The notes below the pieces were generated by a model. It was not told the DNA's origin and made no database searches. It saw only the letters and a program-made list of their open reading frames with translations. A program made the translations under genes and the position numbers. Source: Sinorhizobium sp. RAC02 (GTDB lineage Bacteria > Pseudomonadota > Alphaproteobacteria > Rhizobiales > Rhizobiaceae). From it: DNA of 64,000 bases. Below, piece after piece: positions 28,401 through 36,202 of this stretch (position 1 is the stretch's first letter; each line of letters starts with the position of its first letter). Where the stretch lies: assembly GCF_001713395.1 (NCBI RefSeq), contig NZ_CP016450.1:930001-994000 (forward strand), read 5' to 3'.

Positions 28401-29618
28401 ATGACCGCCCCTTCCGGGTTTTCCGTGACCACCGGCGCGCCGCCGTTCTTCGCCGCGCGTATTGCCCTCGTTTTCTGTGCGCCGATGATGGTCAACGGCA
28501 TTGCGCTGCCGTTCTTTCCTGTCTGGCTGGAAACGCTGAAGATGAGCGATTTCCAGATCGGTATCGTGCTCGCCGTGCCGATGTTCGTACGCATCTTCAC
28601 CGCACCCATTGCCGGTGTGGTGGCTGACCGGATCGGCGAGCGGTCGATTGTGCTCATCTGGTCGGGGTTGCTGTCTCTGCTGACGGCGGTGGCACTGTTT
28701 GCGACGGGGTCTTTCTGGCCCGTTCTGCTGCTTTATACCCTACAGGGTGCGGTCTACTCACCATACGTCCCGATCACCGAGGCGATTATGCTTTCCGGTG
28801 TGCGCCGCTGGAATTTCGATTATGGCAGGATGCGCCTCTGGGGCTCGCTCGCTTTCATTCTGGCGACGATGACCGGCGGCTGGCTTGCCGGCCTCTATGG
28901 CGGTGACATGGTGCTGCCGGCGATGGCGGCTGCCTTCGTGTTGACGGTGCTCGGCGCGATGATCGCGCCCCGGATCGGCAAGCCGCGCCGGCCTTCCCCG
29001 ATATCGGCGATCGCGACGATGCCGACGAAAAGCACGCTGCGCCAGTGGGATGTGCAGCTCATGCTGATCGGTGTCTCCCTCGTCAACGCCAGCCACGCCA
29101 TGCTTTTCGCCTTCTCGGCGATCTACTGGCAGAAGATGGGTTTCAGCGGCGTGGATGTCGGCATCCTGTGGAGTGCGGGCGTGCTTGCGGAGGTGGTTTT
29201 CTTCCTGTTTGCCGTCCAGCTGAGGCAGCGCTTCAATCTGTGGTCGATGATGATCGTCGGCGGCGGGGTGGCCGTCGCGCGCTGGATCCTCTTTCCGATG
29301 GAGATGTCTTTCGCTGGCTACTTTGTGCTGCAATGCCTGCACGCCTTCACCTACGCGCTCATCCACATGAGTGCGCAGAGCCGGCTCGTGGAGCGTGTGG
29401 CAGAAGAGCAGGAGGCGGCCGCGCAGGGGCTCTACTTCTTCTACACCGGCATGTTCACCGCGATTGCGACGTTCGTCTCCGGCTATACGTTCAGCTGGTA
29501 CGGCGTTCAGGGTTTTTACCTGATGTCGCTCGTCGCCGCGGCCGGCCTCGTCGCCATCATTGCCGGCCGGGTCGTCGCGCCCCGCGCTCAGCCCCAAAGG
29601 GCGGCTTCTGGCGGGTAG
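28401..29618 (+). CDS. MFS transporter (nucleoside/phenylpropionate-symporter-like)
   Basis: 405 residues with about 12 hydrophobic helices. The first-half MFS loop is GVVADRIGERS and there is a RMRLWGSLAFILATMTGGW segment typical of the MFS_1-like/HcaT/NupG group. It should be a secondary inner-membrane transporter; cargo unknown. ATG 28401 follows CCCCGCCA without a strong Shine-Dalgarno. Its last 31 bp overlap the convergent epimerase gene. The pairing with a dipeptide epimerase hints at peptide or muropeptide use but is weak since they are convergent. Confidence 0.85.
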   Translation: MTAPSGFSVTTGAPPFFAARIALVFCAPMMVNGIALPFFPVWLETLKMSDFQIGIVLAVPMFVRIFTAPIAGVVADRIGERSIVLIWSGLLSLLTAVALFATGSFWPVLLLYTLQGAVYSPYVPITEAIMLSGVRRWNFDYGRMRLWGSLAFILATMTGGWLAGLYGGDMVLPAMAAAFVLTVLGAMIAPRIGKPRRPSPISAIATMPTKSTLRQWDVQLMLIGVSLVNASHAMLFAFSAIYWQKMGFSGVDVGILWSAGVLAEVVFFLFAVQLRQRFNLWSMMIVGGGVAVARWILFPMEMSFAGYFVLQCLHAFTYALIHMSAQSRLVERVAEEQEAAAQGLYFFYTGMFTAIATFVSGYTFSWYGVQGFYLMSLVAAAGLVAIIAGRVVAPRAQPQRAASGG

Positions 29619-30574
29619 ACTGTAGAACCCTCATACTGAAGGCCCGGCTCCCGGTCGCGGGCAAGCAGCAGCGGTCCGTCGAGATCGACGAAATCGGCGC
29701 CCTGTGCGAGCAGCACGGCCGGCGCCATGCCGAGCGAGGTGCCGACCATGCAGCCCACCATGATCTTCAGGTCGTGTTCCTTGGCCATCTCGCGCAGCAT
29801 CAGCGCTTCCGTGAGCCCGCCAGCCTTGTCGAGCTTGATGTTGATCGCGTCATAGCGGTCGGCGAGCTTTGCCACATCCGCCGCCCGGTGCACGCTCTCG
29901 TCGGCGCAGACGAGGATGGGGCGGGCATTGTCGCGGAGCGCCGAATCATTATCGGCCGGAAGCGGTTGCTCCACCAGCGCAATGCGCGCCTCGGCGCAGA
30001 TCGAGAAATGATAGGCGAGGTTTTCCGGCGTCCAGCCTTCGTTGGCATCGAGGATGATGGCGCTTTCCGGCGCCCCGGCGCGGACCGCACGGATGCGTTC
30101 GGCATCGTCGGCGGTGCCAACCTTGACCTTCAGCAGAGGCCGCCATGCATGGTCCGCCGCCTGGCGCTGCATCGCCTCCGGTTCGCCGAGCGAGAGTGTA
30201 TAGGCAGTGACGAGTTTTTGCGGGGCGGCCGTGTTGATGACTTGCCAGGTCGGCACGCCGGAGAGCTTGGCTTCGAGATCCCACAGCGCGCAATCGAGCG
30301 CATTGCGGGCTGCGCCCGCCGGCATCAGGTTGGCAAGGTCCTCGCGGCCGATGCCGTCTTCGATGGCGCCACGCATCTCCTCGATGGCAGCCAGCACGCT
30401 GGCGACCGATTCGCCGTAGCGGCTGTAGGGCACGCATTCGCCGCGTCCTGTCAGCCCCGAAGCGCCGATCGTGCAGGTCACCACCTCGGCCGTCGTCTTG
30501 GCACCGCGCGAAATGGTGAAAGCCCCGGCAATCGGAAAGCTTTCGGGGGTGGCAAGAAGGGTTCGGTGCATCAT
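29588..30574 (-). CDS. L-Ala-D/L-Glu (dipeptide) epimerase
   Basis: 328 residues, enolase superfamily, muconate-lactonizing subgroup. The capping domain is N-terminal; the barrel carries the KxK acid/base pair in LLKVKVG, metal ligands in DANEGWTPE, VEQPLP and CADES, and the opposite Lys in INIKLDKAGG. This set fits L-Ala-D/L-Glu epimerase, which helps recycle murein peptides. ATG 30574 with AGGATCG upstream is chosen over the open frame to 30925, which would overlap the STAS-MlaE gene. Other dipeptide specificities are possible. Confidence 0.88.
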   Translation of the reverse strand: MMHRTLLATPESFPIAGAFTISRGAKTTAEVVTCTIGASGLTGRGECVPYSRYGESVASVLAAIEEMRGAIEDGIGREDLANLMPAGAARNALDCALWDLEAKLSGVPTWQVINTAAPQKLVTAYTLSLGEPEAMQRQAADHAWRPLLKVKVGTADDAERIRAVRAGAPESAIILDANEGWTPENLAYHFSICAEARIALVEQPLPADNDSALRDNARPILVCADESVHRAADVAKLADRYDAINIKLDKAGGLTEALMLREMAKEHDLKIMVGCMVGTSLGMAPAVLLAQGADFVDLDGPLLLARDREPGLQYEGSTVYPPEAALWG

Positions 30575-30668
30575 GTCGATCCTGGCGGGCCTGAAAAAAT
30601 CGAGGCGGGACGGGGCTTTTACCGGTTCGTTCGGTGACAGATGGCCGGCGAGCCGATAAGACAGGCGC

Positions 30669-31853
30669 ATGTTGTCCCAAGCACGGGAAGATGCAAGAGA
30701 TTTGACCGCCGCCAGCCCCTCAGCCGAAATCGTGACCGAAAGCCTGTCGGGCAAGGACGGGGAGATCTGGCGTCTCTCCGGCCATTGGGTGAACGTGACC
30801 GCGGTCGCCGCCAGCAAACGGTTGGCCGAGGTCGCCCGCAAAAACGGCGCCTCCCTCGAAATCGACCTCAGCGGTGTTGCCGAAATGGACACGGCCGGGG
30901 CCTGGCTGTTGCGCCGGGCGATCACCGAGCGGCAGGCCGGTGGCAGCGAGGTGAGCGTTAGCGACCGCCAAGGCGCGCACTATGCCGACCTGATCGCCGC
31001 GCTGCCCGAAAAGCTTGCCGAGCCGCGTGAGGAGAAGGGGCCGCCCGCCTCGCGCTTCGAGCGCATTTTCGCGCCGATCGGTCGTGCCATGGTGGACGTC
31101 TGGGATGATGCGGTTGCCGCCATGTTCATTCTCGGCTCGGCTGTGCGCGGTGCGCAGCTGAAGCTCGGGCGCCAGAGTGGCCTGTCACCCGCGGCAATCG
31201 TCCACCAGATCGACCGCATGGGCGTGCGCGCCGTGCCGATCATTCTCCTGATGTCCTTCCTGATCGGCGCGATCATCGCGCAACAGGGCGCCTTCCAGCT
31301 GCGTTACTTCGGCGCCGAAGTTTTTGTCGTCGATCTCGTCGGCATTCTCCAGCTCCGTGAAATCGGCGTACTCCTGACCGCCATCATGATCGCCGGTCGC
31401 TCCGGCAGCGCGATCACCGCCGAAATCGGCTCGATGAAGATGCGCGAAGAGATCGACGCGCTGAAGGTCATGGGATTGAGCCCGATCGGCGTGCTGGTGT
31501 TTCCGCGCCTCGTAGCACTCACCGTGGCATTGCCGCTGCTCACCATCATTGCCAATTTCGCGGCGCTGTTCGGTGCCGCCGCGGTCGCCTGGTCCTATTC
31601 CGGCATCACCTTCGACACGTTCCTGTCGCGGCTTCGCGAGGCGATCGACCTTTCGACGATCGTCTCGGGCATGATCAAGGCGCCGTTCATGGCGCTGATC
31701 ATCGGCATCGTCGCCTCCGTGGAGGGGCTGAAGGTCGGCGGCAGTGCCGAATCACTTGGCCGCCATGTCACAGCCTCCGTCGTGAAGTCGATCTTCGTCG
31801 TCATTCTCGTCGACGGCCTCTTCGCCATGTTCTACGCCGCAATCGACTTCTAG
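30669..31853 (+). CDS. MlaE-type ABC permease with N-terminal STAS domain
   Basis: 394 residues. Residues about 20-115 form a STAS domain (IWRLSGHWVNVTAV, LEIDLSGVAEMDTAGAWLL), and about 130-394 the MlaE permease (FERIFAPIGRAMVDVWDD, GAIIAQQGAFQLRYFGAEVFV, ITAEIGSMKMREEIDALKVMG). In E. coli the equivalent parts, MlaB and MlaE, are separate. The complex moves phospholipid between inner and outer membranes. First gene of a four-gene operon with MlaF, MlaD and lipoprotein genes. ATG 30669 has only a weak ribosome site. Divergent from the epimerase gene. Confidence 0.93.
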   Translation: MLSQAREDARDLTAASPSAEIVTESLSGKDGEIWRLSGHWVNVTAVAASKRLAEVARKNGASLEIDLSGVAEMDTAGAWLLRRAITERQAGGSEVSVSDRQGAHYADLIAALPEKLAEPREEKGPPASRFERIFAPIGRAMVDVWDDAVAAMFILGSAVRGAQLKLGRQSGLSPAAIVHQIDRMGVRAVPIILLMSFLIGAIIAQQGAFQLRYFGAEVFVVDLVGILQLREIGVLLTAIMIAGRSGSAITAEIGSMKMREEIDALKVMGLSPIGVLVFPRLVALTVALPLLTIIANFAALFGAAAVAWSYSGITFDTFLSRLREAIDLSTIVSGMIKAPFMALIIGIVASVEGLKVGGSAESLGRHVTASVVKSIFVVILVDGLFAMFYAAIDF

Positions 31854-31861
31854 GGATACTC

Positions 31862-32647
31862 ATGGATTCGACTTCGGCAAAACAGGACAATGTGGTGCTT
31901 TCGGTCAAGGATCTGACCGTCGGCTTCGGCAGCAACATCGTGCTCGACAAGCTCAACCTCGATATCTACCGCGGCGAGATCCTCGGCTTCGTCGGTGCGT
32001 CCGGCACCGGCAAGTCGGTGCTGATGCGCACGGTGCTGCGGCTTCTGTCGCGCCGATCCGGCGCGATCCGCATCTTCGACACGGATTTTGACAAGGCGAG
32101 CGAGGCGGAGCGCCTGGCGCTTGACATGAAGCTCGGCGTGCTCTTCCAGCACGGCGCGCTGTTCTCCGCGCTGACGGTGAAGGAGAACATCCAGGTGCCG
32201 ATGCGCGAATATCTCGACCTGCCGCAGGCGATGATGGACGAGCTGGCGCGCCTGAAGATCGAGCTGGTCGGCCTTGCGCCCGAAGCGGCGGACAAGTTCC
32301 CTTCCGAGCTTTCCGGCGGCATGATCAAGCGAGCCGCCTTGGCGCGCGCGCTGGCGCTCGATCCGGCGCTGGTTTTCCTCGATGAGCCGACGTCCGGCCT
32401 CGACCCGATCGGTGCAGCCGAATTCGATGAGCTGATCGCCAAACTGCGCGACACCCTCGGACTGACCGTGTATATGGTGACTCACGACCTCGACAGCCTG
32501 TTTTCGGTATGCGACCGCATCGCCGTCCTCGGGCAGAAGAAGGTTCTGGTTGAAGGCACGATCGAGGACATGCTGGCCTTTGACGATCCGTGGGTGCAGT
32601 CCTATTTCCGGGGCAAGCGTGCACGGTCGATCGTGCGGAAGACGTAA
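31862..32647 (+). CDS. MlaF-type ABC transporter ATPase
   Basis: 261 residues. Walker A GASGTGKSV, Q-loop LFQHGALFSALTV (MlaF-like), signature LSGGMIKRAALARALA, Walker B LVFLDEPTSGLDP and switch His in VTHDLDSL. It powers the lipid-transport permease encoded 8 bp upstream. ATG 31862 has AGGGATA. The SGGMIKR form of the signature motif is characteristic of the Mla/TtgA2/Mce ATPases. Confidence 0.94.
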   Translation: MDSTSAKQDNVVLSVKDLTVGFGSNIVLDKLNLDIYRGEILGFVGASGTGKSVLMRTVLRLLSRRSGAIRIFDTDFDKASEAERLALDMKLGVLFQHGALFSALTVKENIQVPMREYLDLPQAMMDELARLKIELVGLAPEAADKFPSELSGGMIKRAALARALALDPALVFLDEPTSGLDPIGAAEFDELIAKLRDTLGLTVYMVTHDLDSLFSVCDRIAVLGQKKVLVEGTIEDMLAFDDPWVQSYFRGKRARSIVRKT

Positions 32648-32705
32648 GGAGCATCCGGGCCTCTTGGTCCCGGCGGATGGAATTGCGAGCGGGATAGCCT
32701 GAAGC

Positions 32706-34076
32706 ATGGAAACGAAAGCCAATTACGCCCTCGTCGGTTTCTTTACTGTGCTGGTCATGGCCGCCGCCTTCGGCTTCGTCTATTGGATGTCGCAATATGG
32801 TCGCGGCGGTGAGATGGCGCAGCTTGCCATCCGCATTCCCGGCTCGGCGAACGGCCTTTCCGTCGGTTCGCCGGTGCGCTTCAACGGCATCCCCGTCGGC
32901 TCCGTGCGCAGCCTTGCCATCGATGCCAAGGATCCGCTTTTCTCCGTCGCCATGACGGAGGTCTCGACCTCCGCACCGGTCAAGCAGTCCACCAAGGCCG
33001 TGCTCGAAGTGCAGGGCCTGACGGGTGCTGCCTATATCGAGCTCTCCGGCGGTAGCGCGAACGACCAGAACATCCTTCGCCAGGCCTTCGATACCGAAAC
33101 GCCGGCGGTGCTTCAGGCTGAGCAGTCCAGCGTGACGAACATCCTTTCGACCGCCGACAAGATCTTGAAGCGGGCAGACACTGCGATCACCGACATCCAG
33201 GGCTTTGTCGCGGACGCACGCGGCCCGCTCACCAACACGATCCGCAATGCCGATCAGTTTTCGGGCTCGCTTGCCCGCAACGGCGAGAAAATCGACGAAT
33301 TCCTGCAAAGCGTCGGCGGCCTGTCGGAGACCTTCACGAACCTGTCCAGCCGCCTGGACACGGTGCTTGCATCGGTCGACGATCTCATCAAGGCGGTCGA
33401 CCCGAAGAAGGTCGAGGACTTCGTCAGCAATGTCGACAAGGTCAGCAAGGATATCGCCTCGGCCTCGGGCGACATCAAGACGACCGTCGAAGGCTTCCGC
33501 AAGACGGCCGAGACCTTCGACACCTTCGGCAAGCGGGCAACGGCAACGCTCGATAAGGTCGATAGCCTTGTCGCGGTCGTCGATACGCAGAAGGTCGGTG
33601 GGGCGATCGACAACATTTCCGTGGCGACGGCGGATGCGCGCAAGGCGATCGCCTCCGTCACCGGCGTTGCCAACAGCATCGGCGAGCGCAAAGAGGATAT
33701 CGACCAGATCATCACCGACGTGCAGCAGATGAGCAACAAGCTGAACGCCGCGTCCTCGCGGGTCGATGGCGTGCTGGCAAAGCTCGACGGCTTCCTGGGC
33801 GAGGGTGATTCCGAATCACTGTTCGCCGAAGCCAAGGCAACGCTGCAGTCGATCAAGCAGGCCGCCGATACGCTGAATGGCCGAATCGGACCGATCGCCG
33901 ACGGGATCCAGCGATTCTCCGGCTCCGGCCTGCGGGATGTCGAGGCGCTAGTGCTCGATACACGTCGGACAATCCAGAATCTCGACAGTGCGATCTCCGG
34001 TTTCGAGCGCAATCCGCAGCGCCTGCTGTTCGGCGGCGAGACGGTCAAGCAGTATGACGGCCGCACCCGGCGGTGA
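32706..34076 (+). CDS. MlaD family (MCE domain) lipid-transport protein
   Basis: 456 residues. One N-terminal transmembrane helix (about 8-28), an MCE domain (about 35-115: ANGLSVGSPVRFNGIPVGSVRSL, VKQSTKAVLEVQGLTGAAYIEL), then about 320 residues of regular amphipathic helix rich in VDSL/ADARKAI-like heptads. E. coli MlaD is only ~183 residues; the long helical tail is like Mce/PqiB-type or alphaproteobacterial MlaD proteins and could span part of the periplasm. It follows MlaF by 58 bp and precedes the lipoprotein gene, in one operon. Confidence 0.92.
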   Translation: METKANYALVGFFTVLVMAAAFGFVYWMSQYGRGGEMAQLAIRIPGSANGLSVGSPVRFNGIPVGSVRSLAIDAKDPLFSVAMTEVSTSAPVKQSTKAVLEVQGLTGAAYIELSGGSANDQNILRQAFDTETPAVLQAEQSSVTNILSTADKILKRADTAITDIQGFVADARGPLTNTIRNADQFSGSLARNGEKIDEFLQSVGGLSETFTNLSSRLDTVLASVDDLIKAVDPKKVEDFVSNVDKVSKDIASASGDIKTTVEGFRKTAETFDTFGKRATATLDKVDSLVAVVDTQKVGGAIDNISVATADARKAIASVTGVANSIGERKEDIDQIITDVQQMSNKLNAASSRVDGVLAKLDGFLGEGDSESLFAEAKATLQSIKQAADTLNGRIGPIADGIQRFSGSGLRDVEALVLDTRRTIQNLDSAISGFERNPQRLLFGGETVKQYDGRTRR

Positions 34077-34210
34077 TCCAGCCGGGAAGTGTGGCCCTAT
34101 CTCCACAATGGTTAACGGCTGGAGGTCGGACGTGACTTTGTCCGCGCCCGCAGCCGTGACAGCATGCCGTGCCACTGCTACACATCTGGGCACAAGGGTT
34201 TGAGGACGAC

Positions 34211-34828
34211 ATGACGGTATCGGGTATGGAGTTGTTGCGGAACGGGACTGCGGCGCGCGCCGCGTTCATCGCCGTACTGGCAGCAACGCTTGCCGCGTGC
34301 GGCAGCACACAGGCCAAGAATGACACGTTCAGCCTGTCCACCGTGGCATCCGTCGAAGGGCCATCCGCCAAGAACCGACAGATTCTCGTGCCGCAGCCCT
34401 CGGCACTGAAGGCGCTCGACAGCGAACAGATCGTTATCCGCCCGTCGCCTTCAGAGATCCAGTATCTCGCCCAGGCGCAATGGAGCGACAGCCTGAGCAA
34501 GATGGTACAGGCCAAGCTGGTTCAGGCCTTTGAGAACACCGGACGGGTTGGCGGCGTGGGACGGCCGGGCGAGGGGCTTGCGATCGACTACCAGATCGCC
34601 ACCGACATCCGCTCATTCGAGGTGCAGACCTCCGGCGGGAATACGGCCGTGGTGGAAATTTCCGCAAAGCTGCTCAATGATCGCAATGGCACGGTGCGGG
34701 CGCAGAAGGTGTTTCGCGCGATGGTGCCGGTGAATGGATCCGGCAGCACGGCTTTTGTGAAGGGGCTTGATGCGGCCTTTGCCGCGGTCACTGCCGATAT
34801 CGTCGGCTGGACGCTGAGCTCGATCTGA
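34211..34828 (+). CDS. ABC-type transport auxiliary lipoprotein (PqiC-like)
   Basis: 205 residues from ATG 34211 (GAGGA five bases upstream). The N-terminal lipobox TLAACGS predicts lipidation at Cys after a 30-residue signal. The remainder matches the auxiliary lipoprotein domain found beside MCE systems: ILVPQPSALKALDSEQIVIRPS and the mid segment QWSDSLSKMVQAKLVQAFENTG. Probably anchored to the outer membrane as the receiving end of the MCE conduit. ATG 34226 is an alternative start. The gap from mlaD (134 bp) is larger than the other operon gaps and contains an ATGGTTAA 8-mer at 34108. Confidence 0.87.
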   Translation: MTVSGMELLRNGTAARAAFIAVLAATLAACGSTQAKNDTFSLSTVASVEGPSAKNRQILVPQPSALKALDSEQIVIRPSPSEIQYLAQAQWSDSLSKMVQAKLVQAFENTGRVGGVGRPGEGLAIDYQIATDIRSFEVQTSGGNTAVVEISAKLLNDRNGTVRAQKVFRAMVPVNGSGSTAFVKGLDAAFAAVTADIVGWTLSSI

Positions 34829-34840
34829 TCAACCAAAGCT

Positions 34841-34947
34841 CTAGAGCATTTCCGCTTTCCTTCGAAGCGCGAAAACGCTCTGACTTTTATGTTTGCGCGA
34901 AATTCCAGACGCAAAACCGCTACGCGCTTTTGCTGGAATTGCTTTAG
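34841..34947. repeat. RIME-like intergenic repeat, copy B
   Basis: About 107 bp bounded by complementary ends (CTAGAGC ... GCTTTAG). It has the same two palindromes as copy A at 13885: GAGCATTTCCGC ... GCGAAAACGCTC, then TTCCAGACGCAAAACCGC ... GCGCTTTTGCTGGAA. It lies 12 bp after the lipoprotein stop, in a convergent gap, next to a terminator hairpin. Length and design match RIME1 elements of Rhizobiaceae. Confidence 0.82.
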
Positions 34948-34977
34948 GGCCGTGCGCTGCTGTCGCAGCGCACGGCC
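34948..34977 (-). terminator. hairpin terminator after the Tim44-domain gene
   Basis: Perfect 13-bp stem (GGCCGTGCGCTGC 34948-34960 with GCAGCGCACGGCC 34965-34977), loop TGTC, 8 bp beyond the minus-strand stop at 34986. The T-run is poor on both strands, so efficiency is uncertain. Confidence 0.6.
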
Positions 34978-34985
34978 TTGTCGTA

Positions 34986-35960
34986 TCAGGCGTTCTGCAC
35001 GCCCTGGATGGCCGAAACCTTCCACTCGCCGCCATCGCGGCGCACGAAGGTCCAGATCTCGACGGCTTCCGTGAGATTGTCCGGGTCGCCGGAAACGACC
35101 TGGCCAGTAGAGCGGTCGCGCATCACGTCGATGCTTTCGTAGCGCATGGCGACGGTGGCGTATTCGTCCGCACCCTCGCGCCAGGCTTCGGCGACGTCGC
35201 CCTGCACCAGGTGGATGTCGCGCACTTCGTTTCTCAGACCCTGCGTGGCGTTGTCGCTGAGTTCTTCCGCGAGATAGGACATGGCCTCCGGCGTGGTGAT
35301 CTGGCGCAGCGTGCGGAAATCTTCCGTTGCATAGGCCGCCTGCACTTCCTTGAGCATGCTTTCGAACTGCTCGAGGTCGCCTTGCTGGATGCCGATCTCG
35401 TCACCGGACTTCGGCTGCGGTGCTGCCTGACGACTACCGCCGCCGATGCGCGGGATTTGGAAGTCCGATCCACCGTTCTGCGGATGGGCGTTGCGCTGGG
35501 CACCGGCGCCTGCATAGGCAGGTGCGTTTCTCTGCGCGAACATGCGGCGCAGCAAGAGGAAGGCACCGGCGATCAGCAGGACCTGTAGGATCAGGCCGAG
35601 GAAGCCGATGCCGCCGCCAAGTCCGGAGCCGAGCAGCATGCCGACCAGGCCGCCGAGCATCAGGCCACCAAGAAGCCTGCCGCCGAAGCCGCCGAAGAGG
35701 CCTGGGCGCGGATTGGTGGCCGTCGTGTTGCGGCCTGCGGACGGCTGGGCCGACTGCTGGCGGGTCATCGTGCGGTCAATCGGCTGGGCATCGGTCGGCG
35801 CGGCGCGCGTGGTCGACGGCGTGGAGAAGGTGCGGGTACCCCGGCTGCCGAAACCACTGCCGGCGCGACGGGCTTCTGCCACGTCCACCAGCGTCATCAT
35901 CACCATCACCGCCATTGCCAGCATTGCCAGCCCGCGCCCAAATCCCTGTATCAAAATCAT
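34986..35960 (-). CDS. Tim44-like domain membrane protein
   Basis: 324 residues from ATG 35960. N-terminal signal or anchor (about 8-25, ending VAEARRAGSGFGSRG), a low-complexity Thr/Pro/Gln stretch, a Gly-rich pair of hydrophobic segments (about 90-140), then a C-terminal Tim44-like domain (about 195-324: LEQFESMLKEVQAAYATED, ITTPEAMSYLAEEL, WTFVRRDGGEWKVSAIQG). Bacterial Tim44-domain proteins are envelope-associated with unclear roles. The frame is open to 36155, but upstream residues are not family-like. Confidence 0.87.
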   Translation of the reverse strand: MILIQGFGRGLAMLAMAVMVMMTLVDVAEARRAGSGFGSRGTRTFSTPSTTRAAPTDAQPIDRTMTRQQSAQPSAGRNTTATNPRPGLFGGFGGRLLGGLMLGGLVGMLLGSGLGGGIGFLGLILQVLLIAGAFLLLRRMFAQRNAPAYAGAGAQRNAHPQNGGSDFQIPRIGGGSRQAAPQPKSGDEIGIQQGDLEQFESMLKEVQAAYATEDFRTLRQITTPEAMSYLAEELSDNATQGLRNEVRDIHLVQGDVAEAWREGADEYATVAMRYESIDVMRDRSTGQVVSGDPDNLTEAVEIWTFVRRDGGEWKVSAIQGVQNA

Positions 35961-36153
35961 TTTTGTCACTCTCTCCCATGCTTGTTCCGGCATATCGAAC
36001 CGCATATAGAGGGTAAGAGGGCGGATTATAAGGTTTCGCACGTCGAAAAGAGGAAAGTGGGACAATCTGCGCCGCTGCCGGGCGGGATTGGCCCGGTAAC
36101 GATGTCTGCCGCTCTCTTTGCGTCCCGGTTTCCTCGGCGTGCAGGCCCCAAAC

Positions 36154-36182
36154 AAAACGGCCGCCTTGTCGGCGGCCGTTTT
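36154..36182 (-). terminator. intrinsic terminator after the growth-pole-ring gene
   Basis: Perfect 12-bp stem (AAAACGGCCGCC 36154-36165 with GGCGGCCGTTTT 36171-36182), loop TTGTC. Read on the minus strand it ends in TTTTGTTT and lies 20 bp after the stop at 36203. Confidence 0.85.
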
Positions 36183-36202
36183 CGGTTCGCTTTCCAGTCC
36201 GC

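Noticed and set aside
34108..34115. ATGGTTAA (CtrA half-site-like) before the lipoprotein gene
   Set aside because: A single half-site inside an operon; too weak to call.
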